This document shows, in pieces, positions 33,377 to 45,455 of a stretch of 45,455 nucleotides of DNA. The DNA is from Prototheca cutis (Eukaryota; Chlorophyta; Trebouxiophyceae; Chlorellales; Chlorellaceae). The notes beneath the pieces are model-generated. The model was not told the origin of the DNA and did no database searches. It was given only the letters and a program-made list of their open reading frames with translations. A program made the position numbers and the translations under genes. The stretch covers positions 8,200 through 53,654 of the forward strand of contig BCIH01000008.1 in NCBI GenBank assembly GCA_002897115.2, in the 5' to 3' direction. Every line of letters starts with the position of its first letter. Within the stretch, counting starts at the first letter, position 1.

Positions 33377-34615
33377 CTACTCAGAGCGTGACAACCCCCC
33401 TCGGTGGTCTGGGTGCTCTACGTCCAGATCGACGACCTCAGGCCCGTTGGCCCTGGGTGCAGGTATCGCAATTGCAGCAGCCGCCTGGGTCCTCTCCGGG
33501 ACTGGGCTGGGGGAACCTTGCACGGTTACCACGTCGACGCCCGTGGATACCGCAGCCATGTCCCTGGACTCGCCAGCGGCAGCGCCAGCTGCTTCAGCCT
33601 CCACCGCGGAGCGGACCTCTTGCTCCGCGGCGATGGAGCCAGTCCCGATGCTCCGCTCGTACGCCATGAAGAAGCGCACGTACATCGACTTGACCGTGAA
33701 CGCAGCTGCATAGTGCGTACGTGGCAGTCGAGGGGGTGGGTGCAGTGTTCTTGTTTGCTGTCTAGGACTCCTGGAAGGTGCAGGTCCGGCTGGGGGCATC
33801 CACCAACCTTGCCACAGAAAAACAAGCACACAACAAAGGAAAGAACCACCCAAGTAAACAAACACAGACCGTTGGTAGCTTTGGGGAGGTCTGCACCCAG
33901 GGTGGCGGCCAGGGCGCTCCATCGCCTGGTGCGGCAGACGGCGTCAAACCCGCCCCAGGCCTGCACCGTGTCCCACATGGCCCGCAGGTCCACCTCCCTG
34001 CCCTGCAGTGTCAGGCCGCCGCCTGGGTACCCCAGCTCGGCCCATGGCACGGGCTCGCCGGGGACTGACAGCACGCGCCCCAGCAGCTCCACCATCTCTG
34101 TCTCCGAGGGGCGGAACTTGACGCGGGAGTAGGGGCCTGTGCCTGCACGCTCACCTAACGTCCAGCCCCCACGCCGAAGGAATTCATGAGGGGCATGGCC
34201 TGTAAAGCATGCCACCCGCTCGCGTGGGACTCCCGGGGTGACGGGCAGGCGAAAGGGTTCCTCCAGGTCGACCTCGGGACAGTGCTGGGCAGCATCTCGT
34301 GCAAGGGCCTCGCTGTCCAGCGTCCGCAGGTCGATCATGGCATTGCCCGCCAGCTCCGGCAACGGCGGTGGGATGGGGTCCAGGAGCTCCCCAACCGTGG
34401 GGTCTCCTGGCACAAAGCCGATGAAGCTGCAGTGAGCAGCGAGCGGCAAGGAGGATATGATTCATGCAGTTTATCGCATGTCACTGGTTCCATAGCCGAT
34501 CTAAATGCCCCTTCGGCGAGAAGAAGGCCGCCTATGACAGCAAAAGCCGGATCCACAGGGTGCACCCCTACCACATGAAGCCCCAGGCTCCGACTCACTC
34601 CTGATCCTCCACCAT
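33377..34615 (-). CDS. ARID/BRIGHT DNA-binding domain protein (300 aa)
   Basis: Three exons in coding order: 34615-34599 (17 bases, MVEDQ plus two bases), 34426-33870, 33705-33377 (903 nt). The ARID core spans about residues 120-212: VDLRAMWDTVQAWGGFDAVC, the TRRWSALAATLG helix, then LPKATN joined by splicing to AAFTVKSMYVRFFMAYE. These match helices 3 to 6 of the ARID fold, including the conserved Trp, GGF and Tyr positions. ARID proteins bind DNA and often belong to chromatin-remodelling complexes. No second domain was recognised in the N-terminal half (LDPIPPPLPELAG), and the C-terminal 80 residues are Ala/Val/Glu-rich and probably disordered. The tiny first exon was chosen because it has a clean GTGAGT donor and keeps the frame. 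The complex it joins cannot be told from the sequence. Confidence 0.87.
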
Positions 34616-35620
34616 GCTGCAGGCTCAAAGTACAGATTCTAGGCTATTAATCTTTCATAAATAGATACATCTTGAATGAGGCTTGTTCGCGTTGTTCCAT
34701 CGTTTTCAAAAGGGGTCTCAGCGAATGTCTCCCACCCAATCAGCAGTGATGCAGGGACTGCATGCTCGGGGCAGGCCTACTTGCGGTCACTTTCCAGTTC
34801 CAAATGAATAAAACCATCGATTAAAATACGATCTTGTGTATAAACGGGGCATTGGAATAGAATGCGGTGACTTTGCGCGCAGGATGTACACCTACCCCGA
34901 ATGGGGATGTCCGGCATCGCGGGTGCTCGGGTCAGTCGGGCTAGAGAAGGTTTCAGCCTCTCTGTAAAACTCAATGATGGAACATCCAGCGCCGTCCAGA
35001 CGCATATCCGGGCATAAAATCCTCAAGATTACCGGTACAGGCAACAACCAGGATTGGACAGAGAATGCTGTGGTCCAGGCTCTGGAGTGTGTCCACCGGT
35101 TCTCGAGAACACTAGGTTGACTGGCCCTTCTACAAGAATGCAGTGCTGATCGTACCCTCTGCTAGGAAGTTCGACATCAAAGGAGCAGCATGCCAACGTT
35201 GACTGCATGCCATCTTTTCAGCCTCCTGGCTGAAGAGCTCCCCAGCGGCCAGCGCACAAGCCACCAGGTCTGGATCTGATTTCTACTACAGAGCAGGCCA
35301 TGCAAACATCTCCATTAGCCTGCATTCTTCAACATAAATAAAGCAATAGAAACACAGCACGCAAACAATCTGAGTCGCGCGTGGTCAGGGGGGATGACCC
35401 CTGCCGAGACGGAAGAGGCCAGTGCACTTTTCAACTGGAGCTCCGCGCTTTCCACGGGGAGTCAACGCTGCCTTGGAGCAAGGCCGGGGCCTCCCAGCGG
35501 GCGGAAAGGATCGCCTTCAGAGTCCTCGCCAGCATTTGATCAAAAGAAAAGCTTCTGCATCTGAATTCGGAGTTTGATCAGGCTTGGTGCGAGGCTCAGG
35601 AGGCGCAGTCTGACCCCGCC
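34616..35620. other. Divergent intergenic region, ARID gene / 122-aa orphan
   Basis: About 1.0 kb with the 5' flanks of two divergent genes. It is more AT-rich than its surroundings. No coding frame with protein-like features and no clear promoter element were found. Confidence 0.4.
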
Positions 35621-36449
35621 ATGTCTGCCTACGTGGGCAACAAGTTTGGGCAGCAGGATGTCGACAAGCTGGTACGTGCTCGCGGATCATCTCCTGAAAC
35701 CATTATAACAAGCTGCACTGGCCTGCTGAACCCTGGTCGCAACCCCGGGGCCTTGCAGAAGGAGTTTGAGAAGCGGACAGATCCCAACGACAAGAACGCC
35801 CAGGCCCTCCTGGAGGAGATGCGGCAGCACATCAAGAAGGTTTGCAGGAAGGGCATCTTTGTGCTTGCTGTCTGATCTACGTATCCTTGTGGTCTCTGCG
35901 CGTTATCTGTGGGGATCAGCAATGCCAGGTGGACACCTCGCCCACTAACATCTTGGTCCTGCAGCTGGAGGACATGCGGAAGAACGAGGACCCGCGGCTC
36001 TCCTTCTCCACGCCAGAGTTCAAGGAGGCCCAGCGCATCTTTACCGACGGCTTCAAGGTATAGCAGGCGATCGTGAGAGACGATGGAACACCTGTCTGCC
36101 TGATGTCCCACAGCAGGTTTCCCTGTGTGGATCCCAGGTCACAAAACGGTGCAGCCAAGCATAGGTGTTTCCGGCCTGTACCCCACTACTGCAGAAAAAT
36201 TTTGGCAAGCCTGTGGAGTGGGCTCTGGTCAAGGACTACGCATGGTCGACGCCCCAGCTCCGCAAGCTCGACAAGCCGGTGAGTTGTTTTGGGGCAATTG
36301 GCACGAATCGTGTCACTGTGTCTGCGCTTCTACACCATGCACCAGTGGTTTGTACCTTCTGGGTTCAATCTACCGCTCAACGTACGCAGGTGGACGTGGA
36401 CGGCAACCCTTGGCCGCTGGACTCCAACGGCAACCCCATTCTCAAGTAA
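35621..36449 (+). CDS. Small hypothetical protein, five exons (122 aa)
   Basis: Exons 35621-35671, 35759-35839, 35965-36057, 36195-36278 and 36390-36449 all join in phase 0, with GT donors and CAG acceptors. The product is small, soluble and charged. Residues about 18-50 (KKLEDMRKNED) look like an amphipathic helix or short coiled coil. The C-terminal part has VEWALVKDYAW and a WPLDSNGNP end. I do not recognise the family. No signal peptide or membrane helix is visible. Even exon sizes, perfect phasing and a TGTAA motif 41 bases past the stop support a real, probably conserved gene. An accessory subunit of a larger (perhaps mitochondrial) complex is only a guess. Confidence 0.72.
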
Positions 36450-36950
36450 GCTCCTGCTATCCAGCAAAACAATGTCTTGGGATGCAGCTTGTAAAACTGG
36501 AACAGCTGCTATATCTCTAAATGAAACAATGAGACGCCACCCCAAACAAAGGCGGGCCGAGTCAGTAAGAGGGCCGGTGTGCGTGTCGGTGAATTCTCAC
36601 TCACCCTGGGAATGGGGCCCAGCTTGAGGGATGTCTGTCAGTGGAGGGCCCCCACCAGCTCGGGAAGGTTTGCCCCAGGAGTTCACGCAGCGCGCTCGGA
36701 TGCAAACGGCTGGCTTCTTAGGGCCAAAATAATATTATTCGGTTGTAAATCATTCAGCTTCACGGTCCTCCGTGCACAACTGCCCACCTGCTGACCTCCC
36801 TTGGGCAGAGCGGGAAAGCCTGCGTGATGCGGGGTAGCGGATGCGAGGCGAGGCGAGGCCGGCGGTCGTCGCGCCCAATTTGAGAGTCGGGCATGATCCC
36901 CAGGGGCCCTCTTTTCCTGGCTTCGCCACGCTGGGCCGAGCGGAAACAAC
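36450..36950. other. Spacer between the 122-aa gene and eIF3m
   Basis: About 501 bases between two plus-strand genes. It holds the 3' end of one (TGTAA at 36490) and the promoter of the next. No further gene was seen. Confidence 0.4.
36490..36494 (+). terminator. TGTAA polyadenylation-type signal
   Basis: The green-algal poly(A) motif, 41 bases downstream of the stop of the 122-residue gene. Confidence 0.5.
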
Positions 36951-38334
36951 ATGGTGGCAAGACTGATCGAGACCACGGAGGAAGACTCCTTCGTTGTGGT
37001 CGCCCAGTTCATCGGGCAGCTGCTCGATGGTGGCGAGGTGCGGGGCCCCGGTGCTCGTGCGCTGGTAGCACAATGGCGCTGCATGTGTTGTCCAATTATC
37101 TGTATTTGTTGTTACGAAAATAAGCGATGCACTTGCCGTGCTGCAGGCGAAGCAGTCTGAGGGAGAGACCACTCCCGGCACGGTCTTTGCCCAGGAGTGC
37201 CAGGAGCTCTACTCCTCCGACCGCGTGACGGAGCTGCTGCACAAGTTTGTCGGCAAGCTGGACCTGCTGTTCGAGTGCTGCTCAGAGGACACTGGTGATT
37301 TGGAGGGCGTGCTGGACATCCTGTGCCACCTGGTTCCGCGTGTGGCGGTAGCGTCGGCCCCCGAGCTCCCCGCCGTGGCGGCTGCCGTTGCCGACGCACT
37401 CGCGACGCGCACTGATCGTGCAACCAACGTGCGGCTGCAGGCCCTGACGGTGCTGAGCAACGTAGTGGAGTCTGGGCCCGCGCAGCACGCAGTGCTGCTC
37501 CGAGCGCTCCGCTTTGCCGGGGCCGCCGGCCGCGGCGAGGCCCTGCTGCCTTATATTACTGCGTCGGCCGATGCCTGGGCGGCAGGCCTGGGTCTGACTG
37601 TGCCGCAGGAACGTGAGCTTCTGCTGGCGGCCGCCGAGGCCCTCCTGGGCGTTGAGGGTGCAACGAAGGCCATCACTCCGTCACCTGCTGCACGGAGTGA
37701 GGGTCTGCGCCTGCTGGGCAGCATTCTGGACAGCTACGAGGGCTGCCCGCCCAAGGAGGTGCTGCAGGGTCTGCCCGTGGCGCGGCGCGTGGTGGTGGAC
37801 TTTGTCACCGCGCCCGACGCTTTCCGGTTTGACGCGATGGCCAGCCCCGCGGTGGCGGCACTGGGTCAGACGGCCTCGACCGCGCAGCTGTACACGCTGC
37901 TGTCCACACTGCTCGTCGGCGGCGTGCACGACGTGCGGGCCGTCGCGGCGCAGCACCCGGAGCTCCTCCCTTCGCTGGGCGTGGGCCTGCCGGAGCTGGA
38001 GACCAAGGTCCGGCTTATGGGACTGGCGGGGCTGGCCGCGGGCGCCGACGTGCTGAGCTTTGACGACATCATTGCGGCCGTGGCCGTCGAGGAGGGCGAG
38101 GTCGAGACTCTCGTCGTCCGTGCCGTCGGCAAGGGCCTGCTGGACGCTCGCATCGACCAGCTGGCGCGCACGGTCACCGTCTCGCGCGCCGCGCCCCGCG
38201 CCTTTGGCCCCGCCGACTGGGCCGCGCTCGCGGACAAACTCCACGCATGGACCGCTGCGCTGGACACTGTCGAGCACACCGCAGAGGACAAAAAGGCGCT
38301 GCTGCAGCAGGGACTGACGGCCATCAAGGCGTGA
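36951..38334 (+). CDS. EIF3M: Eukaryotic translation initiation factor 3 subunit M (424 aa)
   Basis: A subunit of the eIF3 octamer core that binds the 40S ribosome. Two exons: 36951-37037 (29 codons) and 37147-38334. The N-terminal exon reads ETTEEDSFVVVAQFIGQLL. The middle (about 50-320) is a helical repeat (LEGVLDILCHLVPRV, RLQALTVLSNVV). The C-terminal PCI domain includes LSFDDIIAAVAVEEGEVETL, then VRAVGKGLLDARIDQ and VTVSRAAPRAFG. This is the winged-helix order of eIF3m, including the VSR...R-x-FG segment that separates it from other PCI proteins. The length fits the family (about 370-430). TGTAA at 38405-38409 is a good poly(A) signal. The only other candidate would be a COP9 CSN7-like PCI protein, which is less similar. 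Confidence 0.87.
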
Positions 38335-38744
38335 CGCGCAGCACAGCCGCCAGGAGACCCATTTTTTGCCCCCACCTCAGCTTGCATCTCCACGCTTTCC
38401 TTTCTGTAACCCAGAAAGCGATGATGAACCGTCCGTCCAGTAGTAGCATGTAGTGTGTGGTACTGGCACTGCGTAGTGAGTTTCCCACGGAAGCACGCGT
38501 GCGCACGGGTGGCCGATGCCCGCTGACTTGTGTGTAGACCGACTGGCTGCCCGGCGAGCACTGGACCGCTGCTGCTGCAGGGGATCGACCCTGAGGCTGG
38601 CAGACCACTGCAATCATCTCTTCTATCTGAATAGTACTACTCTGGGGTTCAGGCTCCCCCCCTTTGGGTCACAGAGATGAGGGGGGAAGAATTGTCAGAT
38701 CAAGGGAATTCAGTCACGTCACCACCTCCACTCAGCACATGGTT
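38335..38744. other. Convergent spacer, eIF3m / RUVBL1
   Basis: About 410 bases containing both 3' ends. The TGTAA at 38405 serves the plus-strand gene. No signal was seen for the minus-strand gene, and no coding region is supported. Confidence 0.4.
38405..38409 (+). terminator. TGTAA polyadenylation-type signal of eIF3m
   Basis: Motif in TTTCTGTAACCC, about 70 bases after the eIF3m stop. Confidence 0.55.
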
Positions 38745-41706
<2,962 letters not shown>

Positions 41707-43046
41707 ATGGCTTCGGAGGCCGAGCTCGCGGGGTACCGGCAGCTCGTCATGACCCAACTGGGCCAGGTCATCAGGTTGCAACACCCGCAGGATGCCGGTT
41801 CGGAGGGAGGCCTGGCGGAGAGGCATGCCGGAGCATCCCCCTCGACGCAGAGTGAGCCGAGAATGACCGAGCTCTTGCTGGACGGGCCCTCGACATGTAT
41901 GTCCGTGAACGGGAATTGGGCGGGCATGGGCCAGCATGGGTTTTGTACCTATGCAGGCCCGTTTCCTTGCTGCTCTGGGAGAGGGAAATTAGATGCAGCA
42001 CACTTCACTCCCAGGATCCCCCCCAGCTCGGGCTCCTGCAGACGAGGGAGGGGAACCGGCAGCAGACACGCCCACAAAGAGAAGAAAGGTGGGTCACAGC
42101 GCAGATAAAGCCCCAAGCAGAAAGCGACAGGACGGGCTGTGGAGTGCAGCCATGCGGTTTATGGCCACCCAGGGTGCCGATCTGGCCACAAGCGGAACCA
42201 AACCAGGTAGAGTCACAAGTGGCGAGAGAGATCCAAAAAACGCTGTGTAGGCCATATGACAAACGGCCGGCTTGCAGCTGGAGACGGTGCTGAAGGGTGA
42301 CAACCCCACGTTCTGTGTGAGACCTTGGCCGGGCCATCGCAAACTGAACGCCCATCAAAACCTCTCTGAATGCAATCAACGAACATCATCCCTTGCCGCC
42401 CTCTTATCCTCAGGCCCGTCCAGTGGGGTCCGCATCGGTGGCGGCGAGTTTCTGCTGCGTGGTGCAGGGGAGCGGCGTGATACGTCCACGCCGGCGACCA
42501 GTGCCTCCCCGGGCCGCTCCTCGGTCAGAGGGATCGACCCGTTGAGTGTTGGGCCTGAGCCCATGCTGTCCCCGGCCCAGGTCCAGGCACCATCCGCCAG
42601 CGCGACCGCAGCTGCAGCGCAGCTCCCGCAAGCCAGCCCAGCAATGAATCCAGACCTCCTGTTCCAGGTGTTTGGAGGGGGGGTTCCCAAGGGGTGGAGG
42701 AGGAAAGAAGACTCCTCATCCTCTGGTCCTGTTTGAGCTTTCGAGATGGTCAGTGTGATGGGCACCCCATTTCCAGCGTAACACCTATAATACGATTCCC
42801 TCTCATCTTGGCTTTCCTCCAATAAAGCCACTTTTTCAGGCACGACAGGTCCTGGCGTCCACCGCACAACCCTTCCCGCCGAACTATGAGCCCCAGGTAG
42901 GCGCATGCAGCATTGTTTCAACGGGCAAACTGAGTCATGCATGCATGTCCAGCCCACCACGTCGACCCCACTTTGTTTGTTCATCTGTGGATCCAAAAGT
43001 TCTGACCCATTCCAGTTCAGTCAAAGGTATTCGACGACATTCCGAG

Positions 43047-43142
<96 letters not shown>

Positions 43143-43943
43143 TCACCGCAGCTCCCACGTCTTGTACAAGGGGCAACATACTCCCTGGTGCCATCCCCAA
43201 GAGCCTCTGCCAGGAACCTGGAGGTGGCGACGGAAGCAAGCTCCCGGGCCATGCACATGCGCTTGGCCCTCGTGGACGAGCCGCATGCATCTCTGTCTTT
43301 GGAGCCAGATACGGCATCAGCGCTCGGCGAGCATGCTGCTGCAGTGCAACAGACCGTGACATCAATGCCGGCACCGTTGCCTTCACTGGCGGCAACGCCG
43401 CCTGGAGTACCGCTGCTCCAACTGTCGGGACCAGAACTGGCAATGCTGCTGGCCAGTCCGGCAAGGCAGCCAGGCCTGTCTCTGGGCCCCCTCACACCGT
43501 TTTCTGCCTTTCTCATGCAGCACGAAGCCGGCGCCACGGCGGCCGCAGGGACAAGCGGCGCCTTGGAAGAAACCCGTCCCTCCTCGGCGGCTGGTACACC
43601 CGGGGCACCTCAAGCCACGTCGGCTGGGGCAAGCCCTGGCCAAGGACCAGTGCACTCGCCGGTCTCACAGGTGTCTTTTCTAGACGGGCTGCTCATGGAC
43701 CTGCATTTCGCAGAGGCAGGAGGCAGGGCTCCGGGCTCTGTTCTGACAGCCGGGCCAGCCGCCGCCTCGGGAGTGGCTGCGGAGCTCCCTGCTGCACAAA
43801 CTCTGAGGTCCCCCGTGGACAATTCTCCACTGGCCCTGTCCCTGGCCGCACTCACCGGCAAGGGCCAGCCTCAGTTCTCGCCTGTCCTCCCTGGACTCAT
43901 GTCTCCCAGCGTTCTGGTTGCCACGCTACCGGAAGATTTTTGA
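41707..43943 (+). CDS. Hypothetical nuclear-type protein, five exons (485 aa)
   Basis: Exons 41707-41896, 42042-42206, 42414-42667, 42840-42896 and 43152-43943 give 1458 nt with consistent phases. The start was chosen at MASEAELAGYRQLVMTQLGQ, which reads as an amphipathic helix. Residues about 70-95 contain TKRRKV and SRKRQ, a likely bipartite nuclear localisation signal. DGLWSAAMRFMATQG follows. The remainder is Ala/Pro/Ser-rich, with hydrophobic islands such as VSQVSFLDGLLMDLHF and LPLLQLSGPELAMLL type patches, which resemble activation or docking motifs. I do not recognise a family. A transcriptional or chromatin role is inference from composition and the localisation signal. Intron 4 contains a 93-base poly-C run just before its acceptor. 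Confidence 0.62.
43047..43139. repeat. 93-base poly-C tract
   Basis: An uninterrupted run of C lies inside intron 4 of the 485-residue gene, ending 12 bases before the acceptor (AATTCACCGCAG). It occupies the polypyrimidine position. The length is probably unreliable. Confidence 0.85.
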
Positions 43944-44496
43944 GCTCGCTCAAGCAAGGAAACCCTGCTCCTTCCTGTCCTGAATGCATCAGTTCTTCTT
44001 CTTCCATTGGAGCATGTTTTGCTTCACCCCCGGCACTGTGCGTGCACGCAACCTGCATTCATGGTCACCCCTCGTGCAGCGCACACGGCTCAGTCACCCT
44101 CCACCAAACGCAGTCTGGGTGACCCAGGCTTCCATTCCAGCCAGATACCGCCGTCATCGCCACCCCTGGAAGCCATGGCTGTCAGGTATTTCTTTCTTCT
44201 ACATTATAGGCAGAAAATGATGAAACGTTCTCGAGATTCGTCGACTCCCACCTGCACAGCAAGGGCATGCCTCCCAAACAAAATGCCTGTTGGACGGCAT
44301 TCCCTTGCCGCTTCGCTCAGAGAATGGGTTGGGTTCCTTCTTGGCAGCAGGATAGTTCATGCAAGGAAGTTTCAGAAGGTCCTGGAAACTGACCCTGGCA
44401 CGGGCACTGGGTCTCCCGAGGCGGGTTGGCCAGTGGGAGCCCGGTACAACATACGAAGATTCCCCGCGAACCTATCTATTTCATGCATCCATTACA
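43944..44496. other. Spacer before the duplicated orphan segment
   Basis: About 553 bases with no recognised gene. A frame from about 44210 onwards (ENDETFSRF...) is open but short and unsupported. Confidence 0.35.
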
Positions 44497-44631
44497 ATGA
44501 CGGGTGAAAAGCGAATGGCCCGCAACTTTTGGGGTAGCGGGCGGGAGGCGCCCAGGGGCGCCATGACGACCGTCAAGGCGTCACTGCGTGCGACCTGGCA
44601 GCGCAGGTTCCACGGTCTTCTGGACGAATAG
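44497..44631 (+). pseudogene. Truncated copy of the segment opening the terminal orphan gene
   Basis: A 44-codon frame contains NFWGSGREAPRG and ATWQRRFHG, against DFWGRGREALKG and ATWRRMFHG at 44801. The two DNA segments align without gaps over about 108 bases, at roughly three-quarters identity by eye, 286 bases apart. This copy stops soon after the shared segment, so it is either a decayed duplicate or an upstream exon remnant. Confidence 0.55.
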
Positions 44632-44800
44632 GAGAGCCAAGTCGACATCAGCTCGTGAGTTCCCGTTCTGGAAGGCGGTGCTGTCCCGTGCGCGTTGGCA
44701 TTCTGGCGCCTCCCGAACCGAAGGTGCCAAAGGTGGGAGACTTCACGCCGCCCTGCCCAATCCATCGCCCATTGTTACAGCAGGCAGGATTGCGAGGTCG

Positions 44801-45455
44801 ATGGACCGNGACTTTTGGGGCCGCGGGCGGGAGGCGCTCAAGGGCGTCTTTAGGGCTGCCAAGGCGTCGGTGCTGGCGACCTGGAGGCGCATGTTCCATG
44901 GTCCTCAGGAGCAGTATGTCCAAAAGATGCATCCCGTGAAGCAGCATGCCTCGTTCTTCGCCGCACTCGTGTTGCTCGAGGAGGACGAGGCGGGCANTGC
45001 GGACTTTGCAACGCGGTTCGTCTGTCCCAGGTTCTTTGCCGAGGCCTTCCTTTACATGGTCAGCTACCCTAGGAGGAAAACACGCAACGACGAAACGACG
45101 TACTTCCGTGCCCGTTTCGAGAGGTCCTGGCCCATGTTCCAGCAGGCGACTGNNTANGAGNGGCGGCAGTTCTACCACGCACCGAACCAGGTGACTGACT
45201 GAGCACTGGTTGCATGAGCTGGTTGCGTCGCCGGCTGACTGCAGGATTGTCTATAATGGATTGGCACGCAATGGCCCAGACGACGTGGTAGACGAGCCGG
45301 GTGCTCCTTGACGTGCAGGATGCCAAGTACTGGGGAGAAGCCCAGTGCGCGGCGGTGGAGGCCAACGTTCGCAAGCACTTTGGCGAGCACGTGAGGAGCA
45401 CCATGAACCTGATCCTCAACGTCAAGGACCGCCGGAAGGAGGTGGATGCGCGGGC
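44801..45455 (+). CDS. Partial orphan gene running off the window
   Basis: The first exon is 44801-45190 (130 codons), the intron 45191-45318 (GTGACT...GTGCAG), and the second exon runs from 45319 past the window end; phase 0 is kept across the junction. Readable features are DFWGRGREALKG, FFAALVLLEEDEA, RFVCPRFFAEAFLYMV and, after the splice, DAKYWGEAQCAAVEANVRKH. The Met at 44801 is tentative, since an upstream exon could end in the same frame. Several undetermined bases (44809, 44997, 45153, 45154, 45157, 45161) reduce quality. I do not recognise the family. The nearby truncated copy suggests a multiplying sequence, either an expanded gene family or a mobile element; neither is proven. Confidence 0.5.

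Noticed and set aside
35621..35875. Reading the first exon of the 122-aa gene straight through as an 84-codon gene
   Set aside because: Good donor (GTACGT) and acceptor sites and five phase-0 exons give a better, longer protein.
42935..43537. Minus-strand frame with a long poly-Gly run
   Set aside because: The Gly run is just the 93-base poly-C tract read backwards, inside an intron of the plus-strand gene.

Overview
This is nuclear DNA of a eukaryote, most likely a green alga (Chlorophyta, perhaps trebouxiophyte-like). It is GC-rich, with many short GT-AG introns and a few GC-AG introns. TGTAA polyadenylation-type motifs follow several stop codons. The proteins are plant/algal in type: membrane-anchored prolyl 4-hydroxylases, ALMT/FUSC-like membrane proteins, a C2H2-UBA-PUB protein and an ARID protein. 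The taxonomic call is inference. Scattered N bases and very long pure C/G runs suggest a draft assembly. No rRNA, clear tRNA, CRISPR or intact transposon was seen.

Left end (1-1032): a tandem CCCH zinc-finger protein on the minus strand. After about 1.8 kb without a recognisable gene, a plus-strand tandem array of one unusual membrane-protein family fills 2.9-24.8 kb. It comprises a decayed copy (about 2885-3735) and three long genes of about 1770, 1257 and 1585 residues (4381-10922, 11648-16983, 17748-24741). Each carries two successive ALMT/FUSC-like membrane modules, a long cytosolic linker after each, and a conserved C-terminal 'CND' motif with an acidic tail. The tiny first exons (21-27 codons) were placed by comparing the paralogues. 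The middle gene needs one base removed to stay in frame.

Middle (25.5-29.9 kb): two paralogous prolyl 4-hydroxylases, head to head, share a promoter region of about 0.4 kb. They probably act in the ER/Golgi on hydroxyproline-rich wall glycoproteins.

Right part: a two-zinc-finger/UBA/coiled-coil/PUB protein (minus; a probable CDC48/p97 cofactor), a compact ARID protein (minus), a 122-residue orphan (plus), eIF3 subunit M (plus), RUVBL1/pontin (minus) and a 485-residue nuclear-looking orphan (plus). The window ends in a partial orphan gene whose first segment is duplicated 286 bases upstream. Apart from the array and the hydroxylase pair, neighbours are unrelated housekeeping genes.

The most notable system is the array of double-module ALMT/FUSC-like proteins, with its decaying copy and nested intron differences.
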